Source of the DNA: Oceanicella sp. SM1341
Lineage (GTDB): Bacteria > Pseudomonadota > Alphaproteobacteria > Rhodobacterales > Rhodobacteraceae
DNA: 64,000 nucleotides
NCBI RefSeq assembly: GCF_003448965.1
Contig: NZ_QRGC01000004.1
Location: 124,001-188,000, forward strand
Reading direction: 5' to 3'
The notes below the pieces were generated by a model. It had not been told where the DNA came from. It worked only from the letters and a program-made list of their open reading frames with translations, and did not search any database. Within the stretch, counting starts at the first letter, position 1; each line of letters starts with the position of its first letter. Both the position numbers and the translations under genes were made by a program. Positions 33,449-42,195 of the stretch are shown here, in pieces.

Positions 33449-34308
33449 CACGTGCGCTCCATCTTCATCCAGCGCGCCACGGCGATGTAGACGAGGGTGA
33501 CCACCGCCATCAGCACCAGCGAAAGCGCTGCCGCCATGGGGAAATCGGCCCGCCGGCCGAGCTGCAGCATGATCACCTGCGGCAGCACCAGCTCGTTGTT
33601 GCCGCCGAGGATCTGCGGGGTGATGTAATCGCCGATGCAGAGCACGAAGGTGAGGAAGGCGCCCACCATGATGCCCGGCCGGGTGAGCGGCAGGATGACA
33701 TGGCGGAAGGTCTGCCAGCCGTTGGCGCCGAGGTCGGCCGCCGCACGGCGCAGGTTGGGCGCGAGCTGCACAAGGTTGGCGTAGATGGTGAGCGTGAGCA
33801 GCATGACGAAGAAATGCACGAAGCCGGTGACGGTGGCAAAGCGCGTGCTCGCCATCTCCAGCGGCTCGGAGACGAGGCCGAGCGAGAGCAGCGTGTCATT
33901 CACCACGCCATTCCGCGACAGCAGCAGCACCCAGGCGTAGGAGCGCACCACGTAGGAGGTCCAGAACGGCAGCACCGCGAGGATGAGCGCCGTGCGCTGC
34001 CAGCGGGCGGGCACCCGCTCGGCGATGATCCAGGCGAGCGGATAGGCGAGCAGCACCGAGATCACCACCACCAGCGCGGTGATCTCCAGCGACACGACGA
34101 GGCCGCGCAGCAGGAAGCTCTTCTCCACGAAATCGACGTAGTTCTGCAGGCTCCAGGCCAGCACGATCTCGCGGCCCTCGCGGCGGGCGAAGCTGGTCAC
34201 CACCATCACCGCGAAGGGCAGGAGGAAGAACAGCCCGGTCCAGCCGAGGGCCGGCAGAACCAGCCCCCAGGCGCGCCGGCGCTCGCGCTGCTCGATGCGC
34301 CCGCTCAT
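33448..34308 (-). CDS. ABC importer permease, PotB-like
   Basis: 286 aa inner-membrane protein. First helix WGLVLPALGWTGLFFLLPFAVMVV, further helices near 70-95, 105-130, 145-170, 205-230 and 255-280; coupling loop LRRAAADLGANGWQTFRHVILP. Starts 7 bp after the binding-protein stop. It is the PotB partner of the following permease. Confidence 0.93.
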   Translation of the reverse strand: MSGRIEQRERRRAWGLVLPALGWTGLFFLLPFAVMVVTSFARREGREIVLAWSLQNYVDFVEKSFLLRGLVVSLEITALVVVISVLLAYPLAWIIAERVPARWQRTALILAVLPFWTSYVVRSYAWVLLLSRNGVVNDTLLSLGLVSEPLEMASTRFATVTGFVHFFVMLLTLTIYANLVQLAPNLRRAAADLGANGWQTFRHVILPLTRPGIMVGAFLTFVLCIGDYITPQILGGNNELVLPQVIMLQLGRRADFPMAAALSLVLMAVVTLVYIAVARWMKMERT

Positions 34309-34315
34309 GCCCGGC

Positions 34316-35380
34316 TCACTGCTGGAGCATCTCGGTCCAGGCGTCCTGCATCTCGATGTCGAGATCCTCGTCCGCCACCGGGTAGAGCTGGGTGTTGGCG
34401 AGATAGGCGGGCTGGTCGTCCCAGCGCAGGATCTGCTTCTGCTCAGGCGTGAGCACCTCGCCCGCCTTCGCGTTTGCCGGCATGCCCCAGTAGCAGGAAG
34501 AGGTGGCGAGGCGGGCCTGCCCCTCCGGGCTGAGGATGTATTTCACGAACTCGACCGCGAGCTCGGGGTTGGCCGCGTCCCTCATCACCGCGATGGACTG
34601 CGCCCAGCGAAGCGCGCCCTGCTCGGGCACCACCCAGTCCAGGTCCGGGTTTTCCTGCGCGAGCACGGCCGTGACCCACTCACCGCCGCCCACGAGGATG
34701 TCGACCTCGCCGGTGGCAAGGGCGGTCTGCGAGGAGACCACCTCGCCCACCGAGCGCGCCACCTTCTTCATCGCGAAGAGCTTTTCGCGGATGGCCGGGA
34801 TGTCCCCGGAGGAGAGCTCGGCGGTGGGGATGCCGAGGCCGAGCGCCACAAGCCCTTCGATGGGCACGTAATAATCGTAGATGGCGATGCGGCCGGCGTA
34901 TTTCTCGGACCACATCATGGTGAGGTCCTTCATGTCCTCCGGGTCCACCTTCGCCTTGTTGTAGGAGATGGTGTTGTAGCCGAATTTCTCGGTGGCGGCG
35001 TAGAAGGTGCCGTCGACGGCGTTGCTCTCCTCCATCACCACCTCGGGGAAGAGATCGGCCATCGGCAGGGCGTCGTCGGGCAGCGGGGCCAGCAGGTCGA
35101 GCCCGACGAGGCGCGGCACGTCCACGCCGTCGACCACCATCACGTCCCAGTCGCCGGGGCGGGACTGGTCGAGGATGGCGAGGGCGGCGCCGGTGCCCTC
35201 GTATTCCTTCACGTTCACCTTCACGTCATGCGCCTGCTCGAAGGGCTCGAGCAGCGCGGGGTCGGCATGGTCGCACCAGATCAGGGCGTTGAGCTCACCC
35301 TCGGCGAGGGCCGGGCCGGCAAGGGCTGTGGCGACGAGAGCGGCGGCAACGCGGGCGGGCGCGCGGGAGAGGCGGGGCAT
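34316..35380 (-). CDS. ABC importer periplasmic binding protein, PotD-like
   Basis: 354 aa with a Sec signal peptide (MPRLSRAPARVAAALVATALAGPALA). The mature domain starts EGELNALIWCDHADPALLEPFEQAHDVKVNVKEYEGTG, very typical of PotD-family proteins, and ends with a C-terminal WTEMLQQ. AAGGAG lies about 9 nt before the ATG. First gene of the operon, divergent from a TetR regulator 126 bp away. Ligand may be a polyamine or another small cation; the family also binds opines and sugars' amino derivatives, so this is open. Confidence 0.9.
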   Translation of the reverse strand: MPRLSRAPARVAAALVATALAGPALAEGELNALIWCDHADPALLEPFEQAHDVKVNVKEYEGTGAALAILDQSRPGDWDVMVVDGVDVPRLVGLDLLAPLPDDALPMADLFPEVVMEESNAVDGTFYAATEKFGYNTISYNKAKVDPEDMKDLTMMWSEKYAGRIAIYDYYVPIEGLVALGLGIPTAELSSGDIPAIREKLFAMKKVARSVGEVVSSQTALATGEVDILVGGGEWVTAVLAQENPDLDWVVPEQGALRWAQSIAVMRDAANPELAVEFVKYILSPEGQARLATSSCYWGMPANAKAGEVLTPEQKQILRWDDQPAYLANTQLYPVADEDLDIEMQDAWTEMLQQ

Positions 35381-35506
35381 GGCGGATACTCCTTGCTGGA
35401 CGGGGTGCAGGCTCTTCGCGGCCTGCCTCGGGCATCAGACTGGCTTGCGAACTTTTTCCAGTCAATGCTAACTTTGAAACCCATTCAGTTTTTCGACGGA
35501 GCATGC
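35381..35506. promoter_or_regulatory. Divergent potD-like / tetR promoter region
   Basis: This 126-bp gap has an AT-rich centre (AACTTTTTCCAGTCAATGC, then AACTTTGAAACCCATTCAG, about 35447-35490), with direct repeats of AACTTT. No perfect palindrome was found, but the divergent layout and AT content mark it as the control region for both genes. Confidence 0.5.
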
Positions 35507-36133
35507 ATGGCCGGCCTGAGAGAGAAGCAGAAGGCCGACAGGCGGCGGCGCATCCTGCAGGCGGCGGGGGAGCTGTTCCGCAGCGCGGGCTATGACCACG
35601 CCCGGATAGAGGACATCGCCGAGCGCGCGGGCGTCTCTGTCGGCACGTTCTACAACTACTTCGGAAACAAGGGAGATATCCTGCTCGAGACCGTCTCGAT
35701 GGAGGTGGAGGAGGTGCTGGAGGCCGGCAATGCGCTGGTGGCCGAGCCGCCGGGCGCGGTGCCGGAGGCGATCCTCGCGCTCATCCTGAGCTACTACGAG
35801 CACTCGCTCACCTACCTGAGCAAGGAGATGTGGCGCACGGCTATGGCGGTGTCGATCCGCGCGCCGGAGACGCCCTTCGGCCAGCATTACACAGCGCTCG
35901 ACCGCAGGCTCTCCACCCAGGTCTGCGCGATGATCGCGGGGCTTCAGGCGCGCGGGCTGGTGCGGGCCGAGCTCGACCCGCAGGCGGTGGGGGAGCTGCT
36001 GTTCAACAACCTCAACATGATGTTCATCGAGTTCACCAAGGACGAGGCGATGAGCATGGCGGCGCTGACGGCGGCGGTGGAGCGGCAGGTGCGCCCGCTC
36101 GCGGCGATGATCTCCGCGCCCCCGGCCGGCTGA
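35507..36133 (+). CDS. TetR/AcrR-family transcriptional regulator
   Basis: 208 aa. N-terminal HTH: KADRRRRILQAAGELFRSAGYDHARIEDIAERAGVSVGTFYNYFGNKGDIL, very typical. The rest is the all-helical ligand domain with EFTKDEAMSMAALTAAVERQV near the end. ATG 35507 places the HTH about 10 residues in; upstream in-frame codons fall in the promoter. Divergent from the potABCD-like operon, so it likely represses it in response to the imported molecule or an intermediate. Confidence 0.92.
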   Translation: MAGLREKQKADRRRRILQAAGELFRSAGYDHARIEDIAERAGVSVGTFYNYFGNKGDILLETVSMEVEEVLEAGNALVAEPPGAVPEAILALILSYYEHSLTYLSKEMWRTAMAVSIRAPETPFGQHYTALDRRLSTQVCAMIAGLQARGLVRAELDPQAVGELLFNNLNMMFIEFTKDEAMSMAALTAAVERQVRPLAAMISAPPAG

Positions 36134-36149
36134 GCGGGGGGACGCGGCG

Positions 36150-36172
36150 AGGCCCCGGGGCAGGCCCGGGGC
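36150..36172. repeat. 23-nt GC palindromic repeat, copy 2
   Basis: Identical over 23 nt to 14347-14369. Located in the 58-bp gap between the convergent tetR and ahpD genes, where it could also serve as a bidirectional terminator stem. Confidence 0.55.
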
Positions 36173-36191
36173 ACGGCAGCGCGGGCTGGCT

Positions 36192-36716
36192 TCAGAGCGC
36201 GCCGGCTTCCACCGCCACGGCGGCGGAGGCCACGATGGCGCCGTAGCGCACCGCGGTCTGGATGGTCTCGGAGGTGACACCGGCCTTGCGCAGCACGTCC
36301 TCATGGGCGTCGATGCACATGCCGCAGCCGTTCATGGCCGAGACGGCGAGCGACCAGAGCTCGAAATCGACCTTGTCCGCGCCGGGGTTGGCGAGGATGT
36401 TCATGCGCAGCTTGGCCGGCATGGTCTTGTATTCCTTGTTCGAGGCCAGGTGCACGAAACGGTAGTAGACGTTGTTCATGCCCATGATGGCGGCGGCGGC
36501 CTTCGCGGCGTCGATGGTGGCGGCATCCACCTTGCCCTCGGCCTCGGCCAGCAGCGCCTTTGCCACGGTCGCGTTGCGCGAGGCGACGCCGCAGGCCACC
36601 ATCAGCCCGTATTTCTGCGCCGGGGTCAGGGTTTCGTCGTTCCCCATCGAGGAGAGGTTGAGGCGAACGTCCTTGGCGAAGGCGGGGATCTCGCCCTTCA
36701 GGGCATCGATGGTCAT
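36192..36716 (-). CDS. ahpD: Alkyl hydroperoxidase D (AhpD)
   Basis: 174 aa helical disulfide reductase. CxxC is C131-G-M-C134 in [20 protein letters not shown], with the conserved His three residues on, as in mycobacterial AhpD. It reduces AhpC using lipoyl-enzyme-derived electrons in known systems. Lies 111 bp after ahpC on the same strand. No AhpF is present, so AhpD is the likely reductase. Confidence 0.96.
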   Translation of the reverse strand: MTIDALKGEIPAFAKDVRLNLSSMGNDETLTPAQKYGLMVACGVASRNATVAKALLAEAEGKVDAATIDAAKAAAAIMGMNNVYYRFVHLASNKEYKTMPAKLRMNILANPGADKVDFELWSLAVSAMNGCGMCIDAHEDVLRKAGVTSETIQTAVRYGAIVASAAVAVEAGAL

Positions 36717-36827
36717 GTCGGTCGGTCCTGTGGCTTGGCGGCGCGGCGGCCGCGGAATGCGGTATCGGCAGCGAAAAGGCGGGCCCGCGAGCCCGCCTTC
36801 CGTGTCATGTCAGAGCTGATCGCGCGA

Positions 36828-37379
36828 TCAGGCGGCGAGGGTGTTGCCGCCGACTTCGCGGTTGCAGGGGCACAGCTCGTCGGTCTGCAGCGCGTCGAGC
36901 ACACGCAGGGTGTCCTTCGGGGCGCGGCCGACGTTGAGGTTGTTCGCGTAGACGTGCTGGATGGTGTTGTCCTGGTCCACGATGAAGGTGTAGCGGTAGG
37001 CCACGCCCTCGGGCGAGCGGATGCCCAGGCCGTCGACCAGCGCGCCGGTGGTGTCGGCGAAGGACCACATCGGCAGCTTGTCGAGGTCGGGGTGCGAGCG
37101 GCGCCAGGCCAGCTTGCAGAACTCGTTGTCGGTGGAGCCGCCCATGACCACGCAGTCACGGTCCTCGAACTCCTCGTTCAGGCGCGCGAACTCGGCGATC
37201 TCGGTGGGGCAGACGAAGGTGAAGTCCTTCGGGTAGAAGAAGATGACCTTCCACTTGCCCTCGAAGCTCTTCTCGGTGATTTCCTCGAAGGCGGAGACGC
37301 CGTTTTCCTCGTGGTTGTTGAAGCCGGGCTTCACACCCATCACGGTGAATTCGGGGAGCTTTTCGCCAATTCCGAGCAT
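36828..37379 (-). CDS. ahpC: Peroxiredoxin AhpC, AhpD-dependent type
   Basis: 183 aa 2-Cys peroxiredoxin. Peroxidatic Cys57 in FYPKDFTFVCPTEIAEF; C-terminal C170-P-C172 (ELCPCNREVGGN) matches the three-cysteine AhpC that pairs with AhpD, as in Mycobacterium. It detoxifies alkyl hydroperoxides and peroxynitrite. The AGGAATATC leader gives an ordinary ribosome site. Divergent from an OxyR-like regulator. Confidence 0.96.
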   Translation of the reverse strand: MLGIGEKLPEFTVMGVKPGFNNHEENGVSAFEEITEKSFEGKWKVIFFYPKDFTFVCPTEIAEFARLNEEFEDRDCVVMGGSTDNEFCKLAWRRSHPDLDKLPMWSFADTTGALVDGLGIRSPEGVAYRYTFIVDQDNTIQHVYANNLNVGRAPKDTLRVLDALQTDELCPCNREVGGNTLAA

Positions 37380-37542
37380 GTTGATATTCCTTGCAAATCC
37401 AGGGGTTCAGGGGAGGCCGGCCTTTCCCGCGGGACCCCGGTGAGTCTGCCGACCTTGGGAATTTAATAAGAGGGTCGAATGCTTAGGTCAAACCGATTAT
37501 ACCAAAGTGGAGCTTCGGTTTAATCGATGGGATTGGTCCGCC
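37380..37542. promoter_or_regulatory. ahpC / oxyR divergent control region
   Basis: The 163-bp region is AT-rich around 37461-37530. It contains an inverted repeat AAACCGA (37490-37496) and TCGGTTT (37515-37521) with 18-bp spacer, and AATTTAATAAG (about 37460-37470), a possible -10 for ahpC on the minus strand. LysR-type regulators bind such long dyads. A canonical OxyR ATAG-type site was not recognised. Confidence 0.5.
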
Positions 37543-38469
37543 ATGCTGAACGTGAACCTGCGCCACCTGCACTACCTCGTGACCCTCGCCGAGACGGGGA
37601 ATTTCGGCGCCGCGGCGGCGCGCGCGGGCATCACGCAATCCACGCTCAGCGCCGCCATCCGGGGCCTGGAGGAGGAGCTGGGCGCGCCGCTGGTCGACCG
37701 CACGGGGCGGCGCATGCAGCTGCTGCCCTACGGCGAGACGGTGGTGGAGCGGGCGCGCGACATCATCGCCCAGGTGGGCGAGCTGCCCGAATATGCCGCC
37801 GCCTCGGCCCGCCCGCTCACCACCCGGCTGCGGCTGGGGATGATCCCTTCCGTAGCGCCCTTCGTGCTGCCCAAGCTGCTGCGCTCGCTCAGGGCCGCGC
37901 ACCCGGATCTCCCGCTCAGCGTGCGCGAGGGGCTCACCCAGTCGCTGCTCTCCGAGATCCGCGCCGGGCGGCTCGACGCGGCCTTCATCGCCCACATGCC
38001 CTCGGTGGAGGAGTTCGACTACGCGCGCGTGGCGGATGACCCGTTCCTCGTCGCCCTGCCCCCGGGGCACCGGCTGGCGGCGCGGGCGAAGCTCTCGCTC
38101 GCCGATCTCGCCTCCGAGCGGCTGCTGCTGCTCGACCAGGGCCATTGCCTGCGCGAGCACGTGCTCACCGCCCTCGGCCGCGACGGGCTGGTGGACGAGC
38201 ACGACGTGCGCGCGGCCTCGATCATGACCCTCGTCCAGCTCGTCGATTTCGGCACCGGCATCACCCTGCTGCCGCGCATCGCGGTGGACGCGGGCGCCAT
38301 CGCCGGCACCGGCATCACCCTCGTGCGCTACGACAGCCCGAGCGCGGCGCGCGGCCTCGTGGTGGCCTGGCGGGCGCGCAGCTACCGGCGGCCGGACTAC
38401 CTCGCCCTCGCCGAGCACATCCGCCGCCATTGCCTGCCCGGCAGCGAAGCGAAGTTAACAAAGGGTTAA
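37543..38469 (+). CDS. oxyR: LysR-family hydrogen-peroxide-inducible regulator (OxyR-like), single sensing cysteine
   Basis: 308 aa. HTH NLRHLHYLVTLAETGNFGAAAARAGITQSTLSAAIRGLEEELGAPLVDR at the N-terminus and a type 2 periplasmic-binding-fold effector domain. The sensing cysteine region is LLLDQGHCLREHVLTALG, so C202 equals E. coli C199, but the second cysteine (C208 in E. coli) is Leu211. The FGTGITLLPRIAVD segment is typical of OxyR. ATG 37543 begins the HTH; a GTG at 37507 would add 12 residues over the dyad. Divergent from ahpC, the usual OxyR target. Confidence 0.88.
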   Translation: MLNVNLRHLHYLVTLAETGNFGAAAARAGITQSTLSAAIRGLEEELGAPLVDRTGRRMQLLPYGETVVERARDIIAQVGELPEYAAASARPLTTRLRLGMIPSVAPFVLPKLLRSLRAAHPDLPLSVREGLTQSLLSEIRAGRLDAAFIAHMPSVEEFDYARVADDPFLVALPPGHRLAARAKLSLADLASERLLLLDQGHCLREHVLTALGRDGLVDEHDVRAASIMTLVQLVDFGTGITLLPRIAVDAGAIAGTGITLVRYDSPSAARGLVVAWRARSYRRPDYLALAEHIRRHCLPGSEAKLTKG

Positions 38470-38757
38470 GTGGCGACGTGGCGGAGACAATGCCACTCCA
38501 GTTCCCGCATTCGTTTCCGCTGCATCTGCGAAATACTCCGCGCACCCGCACAGCATGCGCCGCAACAATGCGCCGGATTTTCTTTTGTATTCAACCCTGA
38601 ATACCCTTGTGCAGTACTTTATGCCAACGTGGGTTGTATCGAATCCGGTCATGCGCCTACGATTTCTGCACGCCGGCTTCCTGCGGGTGTTGTTTACGTG
38701 TTCTGCAGGTGGCCCGCGCGTGTGAATGCTTGTGCGTAACCTGTGAGGAGCGATCTT
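38470..38757 (+). promoter_or_regulatory. 288-bp AT-richer leader of the RTX protein gene
   Basis: No gene was found here. The stretch is lower in GC than its surroundings and includes AAATACTCCGCG, TTTTCTTTTGTATTCAACC and TTGTTTACGTG, and it probably holds the promoter of the RTX gene. GTGAGGAG lies about 9 nt before the ATG at 38758. No clear palindrome was seen. The lower GC content may mean regulatory DNA or horizontal origin. Confidence 0.4.
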
Positions 38758-40746
38758 ATGGCTCACGAACCCGACGGCGTCATCGATTTTGGCGCCACCC
38801 CGGACTCGACCTTCACCGTCGGCTCCGGAAACCAGGCCATCGACGGGCTGCTCAGCGGCTCGAAATGGACCGACCCTTCCCTCACCTACAGTTTCCCGGA
38901 CAGTTTCACCCTCGACTACCCGCTGCTCTACCCGAACTCGGTGGCGCACACGCTCACCTACTCGCCGTTCAGCGCCACCCAGGCGGCGGCGGCGGAGAGC
39001 TGGCTGTCGATGTATGCCGCCGTCTCGGGCCTCGGCTTCGCCGAGCTCGACGGCAGCGGGAACAGCGATGACGGCGAGGCGACGCTGAAGTTCGGAAACT
39101 CGGACGACCCCGGCAAAGCCTATACCTACGGCCCGGCGGGCGATGCGAAGGCCGGGGACATGTTCTTCGACCCGAACGGCACCAGCCCGCAGCCCGGCGA
39201 CGAGGACTGGCATTCCATCGGCTCCGAGCTCGGCCACGCCCTCGGCCTCAAGGACGCCGACGGCGCGGGCGGCATCGCCGGCGCCGTGCCCGCGGGCCGC
39301 GACGCGATGGAATACACCATCATGTCGGAGCGCTCCTTCGTCGGCGCCCCGCTCGGCCTTACCAACGCGCCCGACAGCTACGCCCAGTCGCTGATGATGC
39401 TCGACATCCGCGCCATCCAGCAGGCCTACGGCGCCGATTTCAGCCACAACGCCGGGAACACCACCTACAGCTTCTCCGAGACCACCGGCGAGATGTTCGT
39501 GGACGGCATCGGCCAGGGCGCGCCCGCGGGCAACGTCATCTTCCGCACCGTCTGGGACGGCGATGGCTACGACACCTACGACTTCTCGAACTACAGCACC
39601 GGCATGGACATCAACCTCTCCGCCGGCGGGCACGTGGATGTCGACAGTGCCGGCACCTTCCAGGCCGCGGACCTCGGCGCGGGGCAGTTCGCCTCCGGCC
39701 AGGTCTACAACGCCCTGCTCTTCAACGGCGATCAGCGCTCGCTCATCGAGGCGGCGATCGGCGGGAGCGGCGATGACACCCTCTCGGGCAACAACGCCGA
39801 CAACGACCTCCGCGGCGGGGCGGGCGCCGACACGCTTTCGGGCTTCCGCGGCGAGGACCGGCTCTTTGGCGGTGATGACGACGACGTGCTGCGCGGCCAG
39901 GGCCGCGACGACCGGCTGCACGGCGGCGGCGGCGACGACATGCTCTACGGCGGCGCCGCCTTCGACAGTCTCTACGGCGGCTGGGGCGAGGACACGCTCA
40001 TGGGCGGCAAGCGCGGCGACCTGCTCGTCGGCGGCGGCCGGGCCGACATGCTCTACGGCCAGGGCGGCAACGACGTGTTCATCGCCGGCCATGGCAACGA
40101 CATGATGTTCGGCGGCCAGGGCAAGGACCTCTACGATGCCTCCGGCCATGACGGCGCGTCCTCCGGTGTCACGGTGGACCTCCACGCCGGCACCGCCACC
40201 GGGCCGGACGGCTGGACCGACACGCTCGACAGCTTCGAATCGGTCATCGGCACCGCCCAGGCCGACATGGTGACCGGCAGCGGCCGGCAGAATGTCATCC
40301 GCACCGGCGGCGGCGACGACATGGTGATGGCCGGCACCGGCGACGACACGCTGTTCGGCGGCGCCGGCAACGACACGCTCGACGGCGAACTGGGCGACGA
40401 CGTGATCGGCGGCGGCAACGGTTCGGACACGCTCTTCGGCAGCGCCGGCAACGACCGGCTCACCGGCGGCGGCGGGAATGACCTGCTCGACGGCGGCATC
40501 GGCGATGACGTCTTCGTGTTCACCGAGGGCTTCGGGGTCGACACCATCACCTCCGGCGGGTTCGAAACCGGACCGGCGGGGGGCGATGTGCTCGATTTCA
40601 GCGCCATGGGAATCGGCGCCGGCATGCTCTCGATTTCGGACACGGCGCAGGGGGTGCAGATCACCGTCGCCCCGACGGGAGACGTGCTGTTCATCGAGGA
40701 CGTCACGTCAGCACAGCTTGACCTGAGCGACGACTTCCTGTTCTAG
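38758..40746 (+). CDS. RTX repeat secreted protein with serralysin-like (M10) N-terminal domain, zinc motif degenerate
   Basis: 662 aa. Residues ~1-230 resemble serralysin: a pro-like start, SFPDSFTLDYP, SAEY-like FSATQAAAAESWLSMY and the zinc site, then IMSERS at ~188-193 and SLMMLDIRAIQQAYGAD. The HExxHxxGxxH helix instead reads S156-E-L-G-H160-A-L-G-L-K-D166, so the first and third His are lost. The Met-turn Tyr is Glu. Residues ~335-640 are RTX nonapeptides (GGAGADTL, GGGGDDML, GGAGNDTL) in two blocks, with a C-terminal secretion-like tail. Probably a Ca2+-binding type I-secreted protein without normal protease activity. No dedicated secretion genes adjoin. Confidence 0.85.
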   Translation: MAHEPDGVIDFGATPDSTFTVGSGNQAIDGLLSGSKWTDPSLTYSFPDSFTLDYPLLYPNSVAHTLTYSPFSATQAAAAESWLSMYAAVSGLGFAELDGSGNSDDGEATLKFGNSDDPGKAYTYGPAGDAKAGDMFFDPNGTSPQPGDEDWHSIGSELGHALGLKDADGAGGIAGAVPAGRDAMEYTIMSERSFVGAPLGLTNAPDSYAQSLMMLDIRAIQQAYGADFSHNAGNTTYSFSETTGEMFVDGIGQGAPAGNVIFRTVWDGDGYDTYDFSNYSTGMDINLSAGGHVDVDSAGTFQAADLGAGQFASGQVYNALLFNGDQRSLIEAAIGGSGDDTLSGNNADNDLRGGAGADTLSGFRGEDRLFGGDDDDVLRGQGRDDRLHGGGGDDMLYGGAAFDSLYGGWGEDTLMGGKRGDLLVGGGRADMLYGQGGNDVFIAGHGNDMMFGGQGKDLYDASGHDGASSGVTVDLHAGTATGPDGWTDTLDSFESVIGTAQADMVTGSGRQNVIRTGGGDDMVMAGTGDDTLFGGAGNDTLDGELGDDVIGGGNGSDTLFGSAGNDRLTGGGGNDLLDGGIGDDVFVFTEGFGVDTITSGGFETGPAGGDVLDFSAMGIGAGMLSISDTAQGVQITVAPTGDVLFIEDVTSAQLDLSDDFLF

Positions 40747-40799
40747 GCCGCTGTCCGCATTTCCGGACCACGACTGGCCTGACTGCTTTGATCGGATGA

Positions 40800-40833
40800 G
40801 CCCCCCGGCCCGGCCCGGTTCCGGACGGGGGGC
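40800..40833 (+). terminator. Terminator-like hairpin after the RTX gene
   Basis: GCCCCCCG (40800-40807) pairs perfectly with CGGGGGGC (40826-40833), 18-nt loop with inner GC pairing, followed by CCACGCCTTTCCTC. It sits 54 bp after the RTX stop and before exoD. Pyrimidine-rich but no uninterrupted T-run. Confidence 0.5.
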
Positions 40834-40929
40834 CCACGCCTTTCCTCTTCCCGTCGGATGGAACGCTGCGCGCCGCCCGCCCGTTAAGCCGGCGAGACAC
40901 CGCGCAACGAGGAAAGGACCCCCGGCCTG

Positions 40930-41544
40930 ATGACAGACAGCACATCCGACACGCAAAGCGACAGCGGCGAGCCCCATTCCCTCACCGAGGTGCTCGACAC
41001 CTTCGCCGATGCGGGCGAGGGGGACCAGGTGCGCGTCGACGACATGCTGGGCAGCGTGGCCGACCGATCGCTGGGCGTGCTTCTGGCGCTGTTCGGGCTC
41101 GTCGCGCTCATACCGGTGATCGGCAGCATTCCCGGCGCCTCCATCGCACTGGGCACGCTGGTGCTGCTCGCGATCGCGAATTCCCTGCTGGGGCGCGGCG
41201 CGCTCCGGGTGCCCGGGTTCATCGGCCGCCGCGAGGTGCAGCGCGACAAGCTCGAGGCCGGGGTGGAGCGCGCGCGCCCCTGGGTGCGCAAGGTGGACGC
41301 GGTGCTGAGCCAGCGGCTGGAGCTGCTCGCCGTCTCGCGGCCCGCGCGGGTGGTGATCGCGCTCTGCGCGGCGGCGCTGGCGGTGGCGATGTACCCGCTT
41401 GCGGTGGTTCCCTTCGGCGTCACGGCCCCGGCGGCCGGGCTGCTCGCCTTCGGCCTCGCGCTCATGGCGCGCGACGGGTTCTTCGCCCTCGCGGGCTACG
41501 CGCTCGCCGCCGTCACGCTGTGGATGGGCCTCACCCTGGTCTGA
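40930..41544 (+). CDS. exoD: ExoD-family exopolysaccharide synthesis protein
   Basis: 204 aa membrane protein. After a ~40-residue acidic cytosolic start come [37 protein letters not shown], a [24 protein letters not shown] loop and two or three C-terminal helices ([24 protein letters not shown] and [20 protein letters not shown]). This is the ExoD pattern first described in Sinorhizobium meliloti. Function in polysaccharide export or alkaline resistance is not firmly known. It is about the usual length. Separate from the RTX gene by a terminator-like hairpin. Confidence 0.9.
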   Translation: MTDSTSDTQSDSGEPHSLTEVLDTFADAGEGDQVRVDDMLGSVADRSLGVLLALFGLVALIPVIGSIPGASIALGTLVLLAIANSLLGRGALRVPGFIGRREVQRDKLEAGVERARPWVRKVDAVLSQRLELLAVSRPARVVIALCAAALAVAMYPLAVVPFGVTAPAAGLLAFGLALMARDGFFALAGYALAAVTLWMGLTLV

Positions 41545-41546
41545 AC

Positions 41547-41561
41547 CGGGGCAAGGCCCCG
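41547..41561. terminator. Short GC hairpin between convergent exoD and cytochrome genes
   Basis: CGGGGC-AAG-GCCCCG in a 24-bp gap between the exoD stop and the end of the minus-strand cytochrome gene. The CAAG centre resembles the other GC palindromes in this window. Could stop transcription from both sides. Confidence 0.4.
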
Positions 41562-41568
41562 CCCGGCC

Positions 41569-42180
41569 CTATTGCGGGCAGGCGGCGCCCGCGTCGACCC
41601 AGGCCCGGGTGAGGGCGCCGAACTGCGCCTGCGTGCCCGGCACGGGCGTGCGCCCCGCCCCCGGCTCCCAGCCCCAGCCGACCAGCTCGTCCTCGGCGTT
41701 GTGGGTCACCAGCTCGTCGAGCGACATGCCCCCGTTGCGCTCGGGATCCTTGATGGCGGCGCAGATCTCGGCCACCGAGAGCCCGATCCAGCCCATGCTG
41801 ATCGGCGCGAGGTGCCAGGCCGGGTTACCGGGGATGGAGCCGGGCCCGTTCACGAAGGCCACGTTCTCCTCGCCGTGGCAGGTGTTGCAGCGCATGCCGG
41901 GGGCGCCGAAACCGTCTTCGGTGCGCATCACTGGCGGGCTGTGCACCGCCATGTCGTCGCCCTGGCGGGGCGTGTCGTCGCGCGGGTGGCAGTTCATGCA
42001 GCGCGGATGGGTGAGCACGCGTCCCATCTCCTCGAAGATCGCCGCCGCCCGGGCGCCGTCATCGGTGATGGAGGCGAAAGCGTCGGGCGCCTTCAGTGCT
42101 TCCTGGGCCATGAGGGGCGCGCAGAGGAGGGCGAGAAGCCCCGCCGCGGCCGCGCCGCCGCGGATCAGAATGCTGGTCAT
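41569..42180 (-). CDS. Di-heme c-type cytochrome subunit of the molybdenum hydroxylase
   Basis: 203 aa with a signal peptide ([26 protein letters not shown]). Two heme c motifs are visible: C61-M-N-C-H65 and C98-N-T-C-H102. The gene follows the two molybdenum-enzyme subunits by 15 bp. In related membrane-bound aldehyde or isoquinoline oxidoreductases a cytochrome subunit passes electrons to the respiratory chain. Assignment as electron acceptor is from synteny; other residues give no substrate clue. Confidence 0.88.
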   Translation of the reverse strand: MTSILIRGGAAAAGLLALLCAPLMAQEALKAPDAFASITDDGARAAAIFEEMGRVLTHPRCMNCHPRDDTPRQGDDMAVHSPPVMRTEDGFGAPGMRCNTCHGEENVAFVNGPGSIPGNPAWHLAPISMGWIGLSVAEICAAIKDPERNGGMSLDELVTHNAEDELVGWGWEPGAGRTPVPGTQAQFGALTRAWVDAGAACPQ

Positions 42181-42195
42181 GTCTTCCGCCTTTCC

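Noticed and set aside
39760-40540. Possible DNA tandem repeat or CRISPR-like array
   Set aside because: The repetition follows the codons of RTX nonapeptides; units vary in sequence and there is no direct DNA repeat with spacers.
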